From Myxococcus stipitatus (GTDB lineage: Bacteria > Myxococcota > Myxococcia > Myxococcales > Myxococcaceae), in contig NZ_CP102770.1 in the NCBI RefSeq assembly GCF_038561935.1, positions 6,262,001 through 6,326,000 of the forward strand: a stretch of 64,000 nt of DNA, read 5' to 3'. The translations under genes and the position numbers were made by a program. This document shows, one piece after another, positions 44,301-54,100 of this stretch. Positions within the stretch are counted from its first letter, which is position 1; the number at the start of each line of letters is the position of its first letter. The notes under the pieces were generated by a model, which searched no databases, was not told where the DNA came from, and saw nothing but the letters and a program-made list of their open reading frames with translations.

Positions 44301-45379
44301 AGCGCGCGCATCTCGATGGGGTCCCCCAGCGACGTGCCCGTGCCATGCGCTTCGATGAAGTCCACCTGGGAGGGCTCGAGCCCCGCGTCCGCGAGCGCGC
44401 CGCGAATCACCGCCTGCTGCGCGAGCCCGTTGGGCACCGTCAGGTCGCTGCTGTGCCCACCCTGGTTCACCGCCGTGCCCCGGATGACGGCGAGGATGTT
44501 GTCCCCCTCCTCCATCGCGCGTGAGAGCGGCTTGAGCACCACCATGCCGCAGCCCTCGCCTCGGCCGTAGCCATCCGCGGCGGCATCGAAGGACTTGCAG
44601 CGCCCATCCACCGCGAGCATCCGGGACTTGCAGGTGGTGACCATCCCCTCGGGCAGGAGGATGAGGTTCACGCCCCCCACCAGCGCCAGCGTGCTCTCCC
44701 CCGAGCGCAGGCTCTGACACGCCAGATGCACGGCGACGAGCGACGAGGAACAGGCCGTGTCCACGCCCAGGTTCGGCCCCTGCAGGTCGAGCAGGTGCGA
44801 GAGCCTGCCCGTCGCGAACGTGAGCAGGCTGCCGGTGAGATAGGACACGTCGATGCGCTCGGGCCCGTTGCCCTGGAGGAGCTTCGTGTAGTCGCCCGTG
44901 GCCCCGCCGATGAAAACGCCCGTCTTGCTTCCCGCGAGGCTCTTCGGCGAGAGCCCCGCGTTCTCCAGCGCCTCCCACGTCACCTCCAGGAGCAGGCGAT
45001 GCTGCGGGTCCAGGTTCGCCGCCGCGCGGGGAGGGATGCCGAAGAAGTACGGGTCGAAGAGGTCAATCCCTTCCAGGAAGGTCCCATGCCGCGTGTACAT
45101 CTTCCCAGGAGCCGACGGGTCGGCGTCGTAGTGCGCATCGACATCCCAGCGCTCCCGAGGCACCTCCTGGACCGTGTCCACACCGCCGCGCAGGAGCTTC
45201 CAGAAGGAGGCCGGGTCGCTCGCACCGCCCGGGAAGCGACACCCCATTCCGATGATGGCGATGGGCTCCGCCCTCTTCTCCGGGACAGCCTCTCCCACCG
45301 AGCGCAACAACATCCTGGCAAGGCTCACACGCTTCTCGGGCGAGAGCCCTCGCACCAGCTTCTCCAGTACTTCACTCAT
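41312..45379 (-). CDS. mtaF-like: Type I PKS KS-AT-OMT-ACP (MtaF-like)
   Basis: The 1355-aa single module has a KS (DTACSSSL with Cys near 209, HGTGTSLGD, NIGHLEYAAG). The AT has malonyl signature GHSLGEYVAACVAG and HAFH. An O-methyltransferase domain follows (SAM loop VLDIGCGHAADL near 996), then an ACP (LGLDSLLSLE, Ser near 1295). There is no KR, DH or ER, so the beta-keto group stays and is trapped as an enol ether by the OMT: the beta-methoxyacrylate pharmacophore. The protein ends in DWEEGEL, a likely docking tail. AT residues 452-902 are encoded by the duplicated 1349-bp block. The start at 45379 overlaps the previous stop by 8 nt (ATGAGTGA). Confidence 0.94.
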   Translation of the reverse strand: MSEVLEKLVRGLSPEKRVSLARMLLRSVGEAVPEKRAEPIAIIGMGCRFPGGASDPASFWKLLRGGVDTVQEVPRERWDVDAHYDADPSAPGKMYTRHGTFLEGIDLFDPYFFGIPPRAAANLDPQHRLLLEVTWEALENAGLSPKSLAGSKTGVFIGGATGDYTKLLQGNGPERIDVSYLTGSLLTFATGRLSHLLDLQGPNLGVDTACSSSLVAVHLACQSLRSGESTLALVGGVNLILLPEGMVTTCKSRMLAVDGRCKSFDAAADGYGRGEGCGMVVLKPLSRAMEEGDNILAVIRGTAVNQGGHSSDLTVPNGLAQQAVIRGALADAGLEPSQVDFIEAHGTGTSLGDPIEMRALGAVFEPKKARGEVLRVGSVKTNIGHLEYAAGIAGLIKLVLSLQHRELPPHLHFKRGNPYIPWDELPVEVPTQRTPWEAREGRRVGGVSSFGASGTNAHVVLEEAPEVVRKEEKEAGRAHVLTLSARSEKALRELAGKYARGAEGAVGDVCFTANEGRGRYGQRVAVVGRTLEELKEELGRYEREGVVEKGAVGQAKKVGGEEVVLLFTGQGVQAEGMGRELYETEETFREEMRKCDEVVRRETGESLVEVLYGGKGKLLEKSRVSQAALFAVEWSLAQVWKKWGVKPAAVMGHSLGEYVAACVAGVMGWEEGLKLVMERGRLMEGLEEGGRMVAVMCGEEEVRREGGGGLIAAVNGPEEVVLSGREGEVEEVVERLRGKGKESRRLKTTHAFHSALMEPMREEFERVAGKVRMERGTVEWVSNVSGREVKGDEAREGKYWGRQLREPVRWWEGLRGLYEKGYRVFVEVGPKATLTGIGKRYLGEAEWVGSLKPGRSDWEELLGSAARLYVKGVEVKWGEVEGGRERRRVPLPTYPFQRERFWVDSLIPNTDVLVSFYRSVAQLAEGNVSGESPSLRFATFREPVPGFSWVAMYRPAADPEKAAMYRTFYELALKSNQEMARTLYRGLDFSSFKRVLDIGCGHAADLIDMARAHSHLELHGCNISPDQIEAGRQRIRALGLDGRISLHYQDSSRDPFPATYDLAIAFQVIHHIRNKADLFANLSRSLREGGFLVMAETVSNMTTTIEHPESTTQFVPQAEWAELLARNHLRVVEAVEASQEIAHFLHDPDFERNFADVARGTDEVTQKHLHGIHMLGELLRRRLAAYLLLTVTKDESLDVDAIRRINLERLGDRVAYGKTCDAVAAGTYVLPPVPDAATLQAASLTASTFSKDLLSAEPAQRGPLLDSYLRELVASLLKMPVARLDSEQPLNTLGLDSLLSLELKHKIHAETGVNMQLDELLQGASVAHLSQRLAEQLNGGARTQGAGPDWEEGEL
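42674..44022 (-). repeat. 1349-bp AT-domain repeat, copy in the MtaF-like gene
   Basis: This block is about 99% identical to 53970-55318 (I count roughly 11 substitutions) with no insertion or deletion. It runs in coding order from the end of the KS (NAHVVLEEAPEVV) through the AT to the post-AT motif YPFQRERFW. Inside it the coding strand is purine-rich, with Gly as GGG and Arg as AGG, unlike the GGC/CGC use on both sides. Sharp edges suggest gene conversion or domain exchange. Confidence 0.95.
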
Positions 45380-48300
45380 GTGTGCCCCCACCCGGCAGTG
45401 ATTGGACCAGCGAATCCAGCGAGGCCTCCGACATCCGGCCCGCCTCGCTCAACAGCTCGAAAATGCTTTCGTCCCTCGCCAGGGCGTCCGGCTCCGGCAA
45501 CGAAGCCATGAGCGCCGCGAGCGCGGGCACTTCCCTGGACAGGTACTCGGACAGCTCCGCGACCGAGGGGTGCTCGAAGGCCAGCGTCGAGGGGAGCTTG
45601 TGTCGCAGGTTCCGCTCGAGCTGGTTCTTCAGCTCCACGGACATCAGCGAGTTCATCCCCATCTGGAAGAAGCCTCGCCGGGGCTCCAGCGTCGAGGGCT
45701 CCGCGCCCAGCACCCGCGCCGCCTCGCGCCGGACGTAGTCCTGAAGCACCGCGTGGCGACGCCCCGAGGGCGCCTCTTCCAACCACACCAACAGCTCGGG
45801 CCGGTCCACGCTCGCGCGCGCCGTCGACCCCTCCACCGAGAGGTGTTCGAGCAACGGGCGCCGCCGCCGCGCCTCCTGAAGTGGCTTGAACCGAGCCCAG
45901 TCCACCGCCGCCACGGTCCGCTGGGTGATTCCCGCATCCACCAGACGCCCGAGCAGTGAGAGCGCCGCGGACGTGGGCACCACCTCCAAGCCCACCTCCG
46001 AGAAGAAGCGCCGGGCCTCCTCCGAGCCCGCCATGCCTCCCTCGCTCCAGCGTCCCCAGTTGACGCTCGTCGCTGGGAGTCCTCGCGCCTTTCGGTGGTG
46101 CGCCAGCGCGTCCAGGAAGTGGTTCGCCGAGGCATAGGCCGCCATGTTCTGCGAGCCCCACACGGACGCCGCGGAGGAGAACAACACGAAGCAATGCAGC
46201 GGGAGGTCCTGGGTCAGCTCATGCAACAGCCACGCGCCCAGCGCCTTGGGTTGAAACACGGAGGTCAGCACCCGCGTGTCCGTCTCCCGCCATGCGCGAG
46301 GCTCGGCGGTTCCCGCCGCGTGGAGGATGCCCACGAGTGGAACAGGGCCCGTCCGACACGCGTCGATGAGCGCGCGCACCTGGGCGGGCTCCCCCATGTC
46401 ACAGCGCACGTACCGCACCGAGGCGCCTTGTGACTGGAGCCCTCGGACCGCCTGGAGCGCTGCCGCATGCGGACCGTCACTCGGATAGGAGGCCCAGGTC
46501 TCCGGCTCGGGCAGCTCGGTGCGCCCTGACAGGACGAGGTGACGGACACCTCGCGCGACGAGCCAGCTGGCCGTCCTGAGACCGAGCCCACCGAGCCCAC
46601 CCGTGATGAGGTACGCGCCGTCGCCGCGCCAGGAGGAGTCACGCGCGGGTGGAGGCTCGCGCCGCATCAACCTCGCGACGTGGCGCTTGTGCCCCCGAAG
46701 CGCGAGCTGGTCCTCTCCATCCGAGAGACACAGCTCGTCGCACAGCGCCTCCAGCTCCGCGTCATCCGGCGCGGGTGAGAGGTCCACCAGTCCGCCCCAA
46801 CGCTCGGGATGCTCCAGCGCGAGGACGCGACCCGCGCCCCAGAGCGGTGCCTGCGCGACGGACACCGGGTCCCCCTCCACCACCGCTTGCGCCCCTCGAG
46901 TCACCAGCCACACGCGCGCGGCCTCGCCCAGGTGCCGCGTCAGAGTCAGCACACTCCCGCAGCCGAGCCTCAGCGCTTCGCCTGCCGCCGACACATCGGG
47001 AGCCAAGGCCTCCTGCAGGTCCAGGCTCCACAGGTGCACCACGCCGCGAACGGCGCCACGACTCTCCGCGGCCCACGCATCGAGGACTCGTTTCCATTCC
47101 GCGGGGTCAGAGAGCGTCGGCTCGGCCTGAAGCAGCAGGCAGCGCTCGCCTCGTGCACGCAGGCGGGTGGCCAGTGCCTCTCCGACGCCCTTCCGGTCGC
47201 AGAGGAGCAGCCAGCTTCCACCCGTCGCGCCCTTTGTCGTCGAGTCGCGCCGGGCCTGTTCGGGCCAGGTCAGCTCATAGAGCCACTCACGCGCGACCTG
47301 CGCCTCCGCGTCCTCCGGTGGCGCCGCCCACGCTCCGCCGTCCTCGAAGGCCGTCAGCGGCGTCAGTGCCCCGAGCTTCGCGCGATTCACCCGCGCCAGG
47401 TACGCACCACTGGCGAGCGTGTCCTTCTGCGCGACCAGCAGGGCATAGCTCATCAGCCCCTTCTCGAGCGCCTTGCCGAAGTTGCGCATGGCATCGAAGT
47501 TCCGCTTCACCAGGTCGCTCAGCTTGAACCGCCGGGCCACGAGCTCCAGGTGTTGGTCGAACCCAGGGTCGTCGAGGAAGTTCGCGGCCTCGGGGCTGAT
47601 GTCCACGCCCTCCACCAGGCGGAACTGATGACGGGCCAGCAGCTCCGCCCACTCCTCCGCGTTGACGTTGTACGACGCGGTCTCCTCGACGTTGATGGCC
47701 GAGGCCCCGTTCGAGATGAAGTCCGCCAGGAGCAGGAACCCGCCGTTGTGGAGCGCACGCGCGAGGTTCGAGAACAGCGCGGCCTTGTCGGCGATGTGCG
47801 TGGCGACCTCGAAGCCGAAGGCCACGTCGTAGCGGTCCGGAAATGCCTCCTTCGCGCTGTCTCGCGCGAAGACCCGGACCCGACCTTGAAGGCTCCGCGC
47901 CCGGACCCGCTCGGTGTCGAGGGCCGCCTGCTCCGAGGAGATGGTGTAGCCATCCAGCTTCAGGTGCGGATGCGCCCGCGCCAGCGCGATGAGGTCCGAG
48001 GCGTAGCCACAGCCGAAGTCGAGCACCTTGCTCACCGAGGCCCAGCGCACCCCTCGGAACAGCACCGAGCGCAGGCCCCGCTGTCCTTCCAGCAGCAGCC
48101 CTGAGTGCTCGGGTTGCTCCGCGAGCCCGTAGACACTCTTGAGCCAGGAGAACCCAGGCACGCGCCGCCGCTGGATGCCGAACGTCAGGTAGACCTCGTC
48201 CTGCGCGAGCACCCGCGCGGCTTCCGCGGAGTCGTCATAGAAGCGCGAGGCCGTTCCATCCCCGTGCTCAGCCCGCTCCACGGCCTCGGTTCGAGGCAGC

Positions 48301-51086
48301 ACGGGGCGCATCACGCGCGAGCCTTCGGTCACCGGCTCCTTCCAGTATCGCGCGCGCTGCCAGGGATAGGCGGGCAGCGGCACACACTGGCCACCGCGAG
48401 GGAAGAGGGCTCGCCAGTCGATGGGGTGCCCCGCCGTGTGCAACGCCCCCAGCGATTGGAGGAGAACCTCCCGCTCGCCTTCCTCCCGCCGCAGCGACGG
48501 CAGCACGAGGCCGTCCACGCCCGAGTCCCGCTGAATCCGCTCCAGGCTCTGCGCCAGGATGGGATGGGGACTGAGCTCCAGGAAGACACTCGCGTGGTCC
48601 TTCAGGAGCTGCTGGATGACGGGCGCGAACAGCACCGGCTCACGCAGGTTGCGCCGCCAATAGGCCGCATCCCAGTCCAGCCCCACCGTCAGCCCTCCCG
48701 TCACGGTGGAGTAGACGGGAAGACAGGCGGCCCTCGGCTGGAGCCCGGCGAGCGCCTCCATCAGGTCGGGCAGCAACGGCTCCACCTGTGGAGAGTGCGA
48801 GGCGACGTCGACCTTGATGGCCCGACAGAAGACGTTGCGCTCCTGGAGCCGCACCATGACCTGCTGAAGGGCCTCCGGTGCGCCCGCCAGCACCGTGGTC
48901 GTCGGGCCATTGCTCGCGGCGATGGAGAGGCGGTCCTCGAACCCCACCAGGGCCTCGCGGGCCTGCGCCAGGGGGACCTCCACGAGCGCCATGCCTCCAC
49001 TGCCTCGGACCCTCCGCAACAGCGCGCTGCGCCGGCAGATGACCCGCGTCGCGTCCTCCAGGCTCAGCACTCCCGCGACATGCGCCGCGGCCACCTCGCC
49101 CATGCTGTGTCCCACGACAGCGTCGGGCTCGATTCCCCACGCGCGCCACTGCGCCGCGAGCGCCACCGAGATGGCGAACAACACCGGTTGGATGAAGCCG
49201 ATGTCCTCCAGCAGTGCCCCATCGCCCTCTCCCGAGAGCACGGACACGAGCGAGCCGTCGACGTGGGCCCGCATCGCCTGGTCACACGCCTCCAGCGTGG
49301 AGCGGAAGACGGGCGCGACACGCATCAGCTCTCGCGCCATGCCTGGCCACTGGGAGCCCTGCCCCGAGAAGACGAACACCACCTTCGGCCGGCGCGTGGA
49401 GGCCTCGCGATGCGCTATGGCCGGACGAGGCTCCTCCTCGAGGAAGGCCTCCAGGTGGTCCGCCAGCTCTTCTCGCGTGCGGCCCACCACCGCCAGCCGC
49501 TGCTCGTAGTGACTGTGCCGTGCGCTCGCCGAGTAGCAGAGGTCTTCCAGCGGGACCGCCTCGTTCTTCAGCCAGGACTCATAGGTCTCCGCGAGCGCGC
49601 GGAGCGCCTTCTCGTCGCGCGCGGACAGCGGCAGCAGGTGCGCGAGACGCTCCGACGCATCCGAAGGCGGTGAAACACGCGGCTTCCGCTCCGGCGCCTC
49701 TTCGATGACGAGGTGGGCGTTGATGCCGCTCAGTCCGAAGGAGCTGACTCCCGCCAGCCGGCGCCTCGACTCCACCTCCCACGGGCGCACCTGGGTCGGA
49801 ATCGCCAGGGGCAGCTCATCCCACGCAATGGCTCGCGTGGGCTCCCTCAGGTGAAGATGCGGCGGAATCTCCCGGTGCTGGAGCATCAGCACCACCTTCA
49901 TCAGCCCCGCGATGCCCGCCGCCGCCTCCAGGTGCCCGAGGTTCGTCTTGATGGACCCCAGGCACAGGGGCTGCGTGCGCTCGCGACCGGGCGCGAAGAT
50001 CTTCTGGAGCGCTCGGACCTCGATCGGGTCTCCGAGCGGTGTCGCCGTGCCGTGGGCCTCGACGTAGCTCACCTGCGCGGGCTCCACTCCCGCGCTCGCC
50101 AGGGCCCTGCGAATCACCTCCTCCTGCGCGGAACCGCTGGGGACGGTGAGCCCTCCGCTGGGGCCATCGTGGTTGACCGCGCCGCCTCGGATGAGGGCCA
50201 GGACCGGGTCCCCATCAGCCAAGGCATCCGAAAGACGCTTGAGCACCACGACGCCACATCCCTCGCCGCGCACGTAGCCATCGGCGGAGGCATCGAACGT
50301 CTTGCAGCGCCCGGTGGGGGACTGGGAGCGGAGCCGCGACGAGACGATGTGGCCATCCGGTGCCAGGATCACGCTCACGCCGCCCGCGATGGCCATGTTG
50401 CTCTCGCGCGCACGCAGGCTCTGACACGCCAGCTGCACCGTCACGAGCGACGACGAGCACGCGGTGTTCACCGCCATGCTCGGGCCTTGCGCCCCCAGGA
50501 TGTACGAGAGCCTTCCCGCCATGAAGCTCGGGTCGGTGCCAAAGGCCAGATAGGCGTCCATCGACGCCGGGTCCGCCTCTCGCGCCTGGAGCAGCGAGTA
50601 GTCGTTGAGCATCACTCCCACGAACACGCCCGTGAGGCTGTTCGCGATGCGCACCTGCCCCGCGTTGGCGAGCGCCTCCCACGTCACCTCCAGCATCAAC
50701 CGCTGCTGAGGGTCCATGCTCGCGGCTTCCCTCGGAGCGATGCCGAAGAACCGGGCATCGAGCTCGTCGAGGCGAACCCCTTTCAGGAAGCCACCCCACC
50801 GCGTGTACATCTTTCCGTCCGCGCCCGGGTCCGGGTCGAAGTAGTCGTCGATGGGCCAGCGGTCCGGTGGCACCTCGACGATGGCGTCGCGCCCCTCGCG
50901 CAGCAACCGCCAGAGCGCCTCGGGACTGTGCGCGCCGCCGGGCATTCGACAGGCCATGCCGATGATGGCGATGGGCTCTCGCTTCTCGCGTTCACTGGCT
51001 TCCAGCCTCGCCTGCATCTTCTCCAGCGCCATCAGGGCGCGAGCCAGGCGCGCACTGGGGTCGTGCGTTTCCACGCGGGTACTCAT
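45372..51086 (-). CDS. mtaE-like: Type I PKS KS-AT-OMT-KR-ACP (MtaE-like)
   Basis: The 1904-aa module starts with a short coiled coil (residues 12-35, PKS docking). The KS follows (NTACSSSL near 209, HGTATPLGD, NLGHLEAAAG). The AT has GHSMGEVAAAHVAG near 657 and VASHS near 760, which points to methylmalonyl-CoA. An O-methyltransferase domain (VLDFGCGYASDL near 1022) and a KR (ITGGLGGLGLRTA near 1494; FSSAASVWGSQNMAAYASAN with Ser, Tyr and Asn) precede the ACP (MGMNSLMSVE near 1810). The predicted extension is a methyl-branched unit reduced to the alcohol and O-methylated, CH(OMe)-CH(CH3), as in myxothiazol and cystothiazole. It follows the MtaD-like gene by 36 bp. Its AT is not part of the duplicated block. 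Confidence 0.94.
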   Translation of the reverse strand: MSTRVETHDPSARLARALMALEKMQARLEASEREKREPIAIIGMACRMPGGAHSPEALWRLLREGRDAIVEVPPDRWPIDDYFDPDPGADGKMYTRWGGFLKGVRLDELDARFFGIAPREAASMDPQQRLMLEVTWEALANAGQVRIANSLTGVFVGVMLNDYSLLQAREADPASMDAYLAFGTDPSFMAGRLSYILGAQGPSMAVNTACSSSLVTVQLACQSLRARESNMAIAGGVSVILAPDGHIVSSRLRSQSPTGRCKTFDASADGYVRGEGCGVVVLKRLSDALADGDPVLALIRGGAVNHDGPSGGLTVPSGSAQEEVIRRALASAGVEPAQVSYVEAHGTATPLGDPIEVRALQKIFAPGRERTQPLCLGSIKTNLGHLEAAAGIAGLMKVVLMLQHREIPPHLHLREPTRAIAWDELPLAIPTQVRPWEVESRRRLAGVSSFGLSGINAHLVIEEAPERKPRVSPPSDASERLAHLLPLSARDEKALRALAETYESWLKNEAVPLEDLCYSASARHSHYEQRLAVVGRTREELADHLEAFLEEEPRPAIAHREASTRRPKVVFVFSGQGSQWPGMARELMRVAPVFRSTLEACDQAMRAHVDGSLVSVLSGEGDGALLEDIGFIQPVLFAISVALAAQWRAWGIEPDAVVGHSMGEVAAAHVAGVLSLEDATRVICRRSALLRRVRGSGGMALVEVPLAQAREALVGFEDRLSIAASNGPTTTVLAGAPEALQQVMVRLQERNVFCRAIKVDVASHSPQVEPLLPDLMEALAGLQPRAACLPVYSTVTGGLTVGLDWDAAYWRRNLREPVLFAPVIQQLLKDHASVFLELSPHPILAQSLERIQRDSGVDGLVLPSLRREEGEREVLLQSLGALHTAGHPIDWRALFPRGGQCVPLPAYPWQRARYWKEPVTEGSRVMRPVLPRTEAVERAEHGDGTASRFYDDSAEAARVLAQDEVYLTFGIQRRRVPGFSWLKSVYGLAEQPEHSGLLLEGQRGLRSVLFRGVRWASVSKVLDFGCGYASDLIALARAHPHLKLDGYTISSEQAALDTERVRARSLQGRVRVFARDSAKEAFPDRYDVAFGFEVATHIADKAALFSNLARALHNGGFLLLADFISNGASAINVEETASYNVNAEEWAELLARHQFRLVEGVDISPEAANFLDDPGFDQHLELVARRFKLSDLVKRNFDAMRNFGKALEKGLMSYALLVAQKDTLASGAYLARVNRAKLGALTPLTAFEDGGAWAAPPEDAEAQVAREWLYELTWPEQARRDSTTKGATGGSWLLLCDRKGVGEALATRLRARGERCLLLQAEPTLSDPAEWKRVLDAWAAESRGAVRGVVHLWSLDLQEALAPDVSAAGEALRLGCGSVLTLTRHLGEAARVWLVTRGAQAVVEGDPVSVAQAPLWGAGRVLALEHPERWGGLVDLSPAPDDAELEALCDELCLSDGEDQLALRGHKRHVARLMRREPPPARDSSWRGDGAYLITGGLGGLGLRTASWLVARGVRHLVLSGRTELPEPETWASYPSDGPHAAALQAVRGLQSQGASVRYVRCDMGEPAQVRALIDACRTGPVPLVGILHAAGTAEPRAWRETDTRVLTSVFQPKALGAWLLHELTQDLPLHCFVLFSSAASVWGSQNMAAYASANHFLDALAHHRKARGLPATSVNWGRWSEGGMAGSEEARRFFSEVGLEVVPTSAALSLLGRLVDAGITQRTVAAVDWARFKPLQEARRRRPLLEHLSVEGSTARASVDRPELLVWLEEAPSGRRHAVLQDYVRREAARVLGAEPSTLEPRRGFFQMGMNSLMSVELKNQLERNLRHKLPSTLAFEHPSVAELSEYLSREVPALAALMASLPEPDALARDESIFELLSEAGRMSEASLDSLVQSLPGGGTHE

Positions 51087-51122
51087 CGTCGTGCCTCTTT
51101 CCTGGTCGTCGACGCGGACGGG

Positions 51123-54100
51123 CTAGTCCCCGTCCATCCACTTCTCGAGGGCCGCGAGCTTCAGGTCGAGCCTCGACCCCAGCTCTTCGGGCGGGAGCTG
51201 CTCGAGCTCCGTCAATCCGTCACCGTTCCCCTCGGTGGGAACAGGGTGCGCGGCGGCCATCAACGGGCCGAGAGCGAAGACCTCCGTGGCCAGATGGTCC
51301 GTGAGGGCGTCGATGCTCGGGTGCTCGAACACCAGCGTGGCCGCCAACGGACGCTCGACACCGAGGCTCGTCTGGAGGCGGTTCCGCAGCTCGACGGCGA
51401 GGAGTGAGTCGAGCCCCGCGTCGAACAACCCCAAGCTCCCCGACATCGGCTTCGCCGCGTCCAACCCCAGCACCTGCGCGACCTGCTGGTGGATGTGGTC
51501 GAAGAGCGTCTCCTGCTGACGGTTCCGCTGCTGCCCCTTCAGTCGTTCCCACATCGGAATGACCTTCGACCGGGGCAGGGAGACGTGTGCGTCGTCGAGC
51601 ACGTTCCGCAAGAACCCCATCGCGCTCGACTCGGACTGACGCCGCGCGTACCGCGACCAGTCGACGGGCAGCACCGCCACCTGCGTGCGTCCGGAATCCA
51701 GGACCTGCCCCAGCAGCTCCAGCCCCTGGGCCGGGTCGATCCATTCGAACCAGCGACGCTGCTCGGGGACCTCCAGCGAGGCCGCCATGCCTCCGCCGCT
51801 CCAGGGCCCCCAGTTGATGCTCACGGCGGGGAGGCCGAGCGCCTGGCGATGATGCGCGAGCGCATCCATGAACGCATTCGCCGCCGCGTAGTTGGACTGT
51901 CCCGCGGCGCCCAGCAGCGCGGAGGACGACGAGAACAGGACGAAGAAGTCCAGCGGCAGGGACTTCGTCTGCTGATGCAGGTTCCAGCTCCCTTGCTGCT
52001 TGGGAGCCAGCACGCGCTCGAAGCGCTTCCAGTCGAGGGACAGGACGGTTCCATCCTCCACCACACCCGCCGCGTGCAGCACACCGCGAAGGGGATGGCC
52101 GCTCGCCGCGATGGCCCCCAGGACGCGGGACACCTCCTCGGAGTGGGAGACATCCCCTTGGACGCAGTCGACGCTCACCCCTGCCTGCTCCAGGGAGCGC
52201 ACCTCGTCGCGCGCCGCCTCGCTCGGAGCGGAGCGCCCCATCAGCACCAGGTGCCGCGCCCCCTGGTCCACCAGCCACCGCGCCACACGCAGGCCCAGGG
52301 CACCCAAGCCTCCGGTGATGAGGTAGCTCGCATCCGGATGAACCCGCGCGGCGGACGGTCGCGAGGGATTCGCCACGGGACATCGTGCGAGTCGCGCGAC
52401 CCATCGCTGGCCATCCCTGTAGGCGACCTGCTCGCCTTCGGGGGGCTGTTGAAGCTCGGCCAGCAACAGCTCCGGCTCATGCGCGGGTGCCACCGCGTCG
52501 AGGTCGATGAGCCCACCCCAGGAGTCTGGATGCTCCAAGGCCACCGAGCGCCCGAGCCCCCACAGCTCCGCGTGCAGGACCGCCGGGACGGACGCCTCGT
52601 GCCCCGTGTGCTGCACCCCTCGCGTCACCATCCAGAGGCGCGGCGGCACCACCGCGCTACGTCTCGCGAGCTCTTGCGCCAGAAGCAATGCCCCCTGGCA
52701 GACGGACGCCTCTGTCCCAGCATCGAGCCCCCAGAGGAACACGACTCCCCGGCACGCGGGCGCCCCGGGTCCAGCGACCTCACGGAACAGCCGCGCGAAG
52801 TCGTCCGCGCGCGTGGGGTCCAGGGTGAAGGAGTGTCCTCCTTGCAAGGCATAAGCGGCACCGGGACGGACCCACACACAGCGGGAGCCTCCCGCCTCCA
52901 ACGTCCGGGCAAGCGAAGCACCGACGCCGCCCTCGTCCATGAACACCACCCAGCTCTCCGGGTGGGCCGAGCGCCCGGCGGGAGTCCGAGCCGCCAGGGG
53001 ACGTGGCTCCCAGCTCACCTCGTAGGTCCAGTCCCGGCCCTTTCCGAGAAGCCGCTGCAACGCGGAGGGACTGACCTGCTGGAAGCGGAGTCCCTCCAGC
53101 TCGGCGCACACCTCACCCTCTTCATTCAACAGACAGACGCTCCCGGTCAGCGCGCTCCTCGCATCAGAGGTCTCTCGCGCTATCGCCACATGGCTCCAGC
53201 AAGACGTTCCAGGCGCACGCCACACCCGGAGCTTCTTCACCGAGACGGGCAGGTACAGGCTCGCGTCCGCTTCGAGGAAGAGCGCGCCGCAGACCTGGAG
53301 ACAGGCATCGAGCAGCACCGGGTGGAGGTTCTCTCCCAGCGCGTCGGATGAGAGGTCCTCAGGGAGCTGAATCCATCCCAGGGCCTCACCCGTCCCCAAG
53401 AGGATGCGCTCGACGCCGCGGAAGGAGGGGCCATACTGAATCCCTCGCGCCTGGAAGTGTTCATAGAGCGCCGCGACGGGAACTTCCTTCGGGCACCGCG
53501 ACACCAACCCTTCGAGGGCACGCTTCTCGGGAGCGGCGGCGTCTCGCGCTGCCCGATGGAGCGTCCCGGTGGCATGGAGCTTCCACTCCGCCTCCGTCGC
53601 GCGAGGGTCCGCGCTGAAGATCTGGAACGACAACACGTCATCCCCCCCAGACGGAGTGATGAGCTGGAGCGTTCGCTCCGCCTCGCCGTGCAGGACGAGG
53701 GCCTCATGAATGCTCAGGTCCTCGACCGCATGCGCGCCAGCGCCCAGGAGCCTCGCTCCGGCCGCGCGCGCCAGCTCCATCAAGAGCGTCGAAGGCAACA
53801 CCGAGACACCCTGGACGCGATGCTCCGAGAGGAACGGCAACACGCCCGCGCCAAGAGAGGACTCGAAAACCGTTTGATTGAGAGCAGGTGACTGAAGGCG
53901 ACGACCCAGCAGTCCTTGCCCGGTGGGAATCAGGGCAGCAGCGGGGGCGCTCTCGCGGGGGCGCTCCAGCCAGAAGCGCTCGCGTTGAAAGGGATACGTG
54001 GGCAGTGGCACTCGCCGCCTCTCCCGTCCTCCCTCCACCTCACCCCACTTCACCTCCACCCCCTTCACATACAGCCTCGCCGCGCTCCCCAGCAGCTCCT

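Noticed and set aside
42709..44524. Long plus-strand ORFs opposite the AT block (Ser/Pro-rich and Leu/His-rich proteins of 300-700 codons)
   Set aside because: They are antisense shadows of the purine-rich AT coding strand; the same ORFs recur opposite the second copy at 53888-55590, and none shows a domain.
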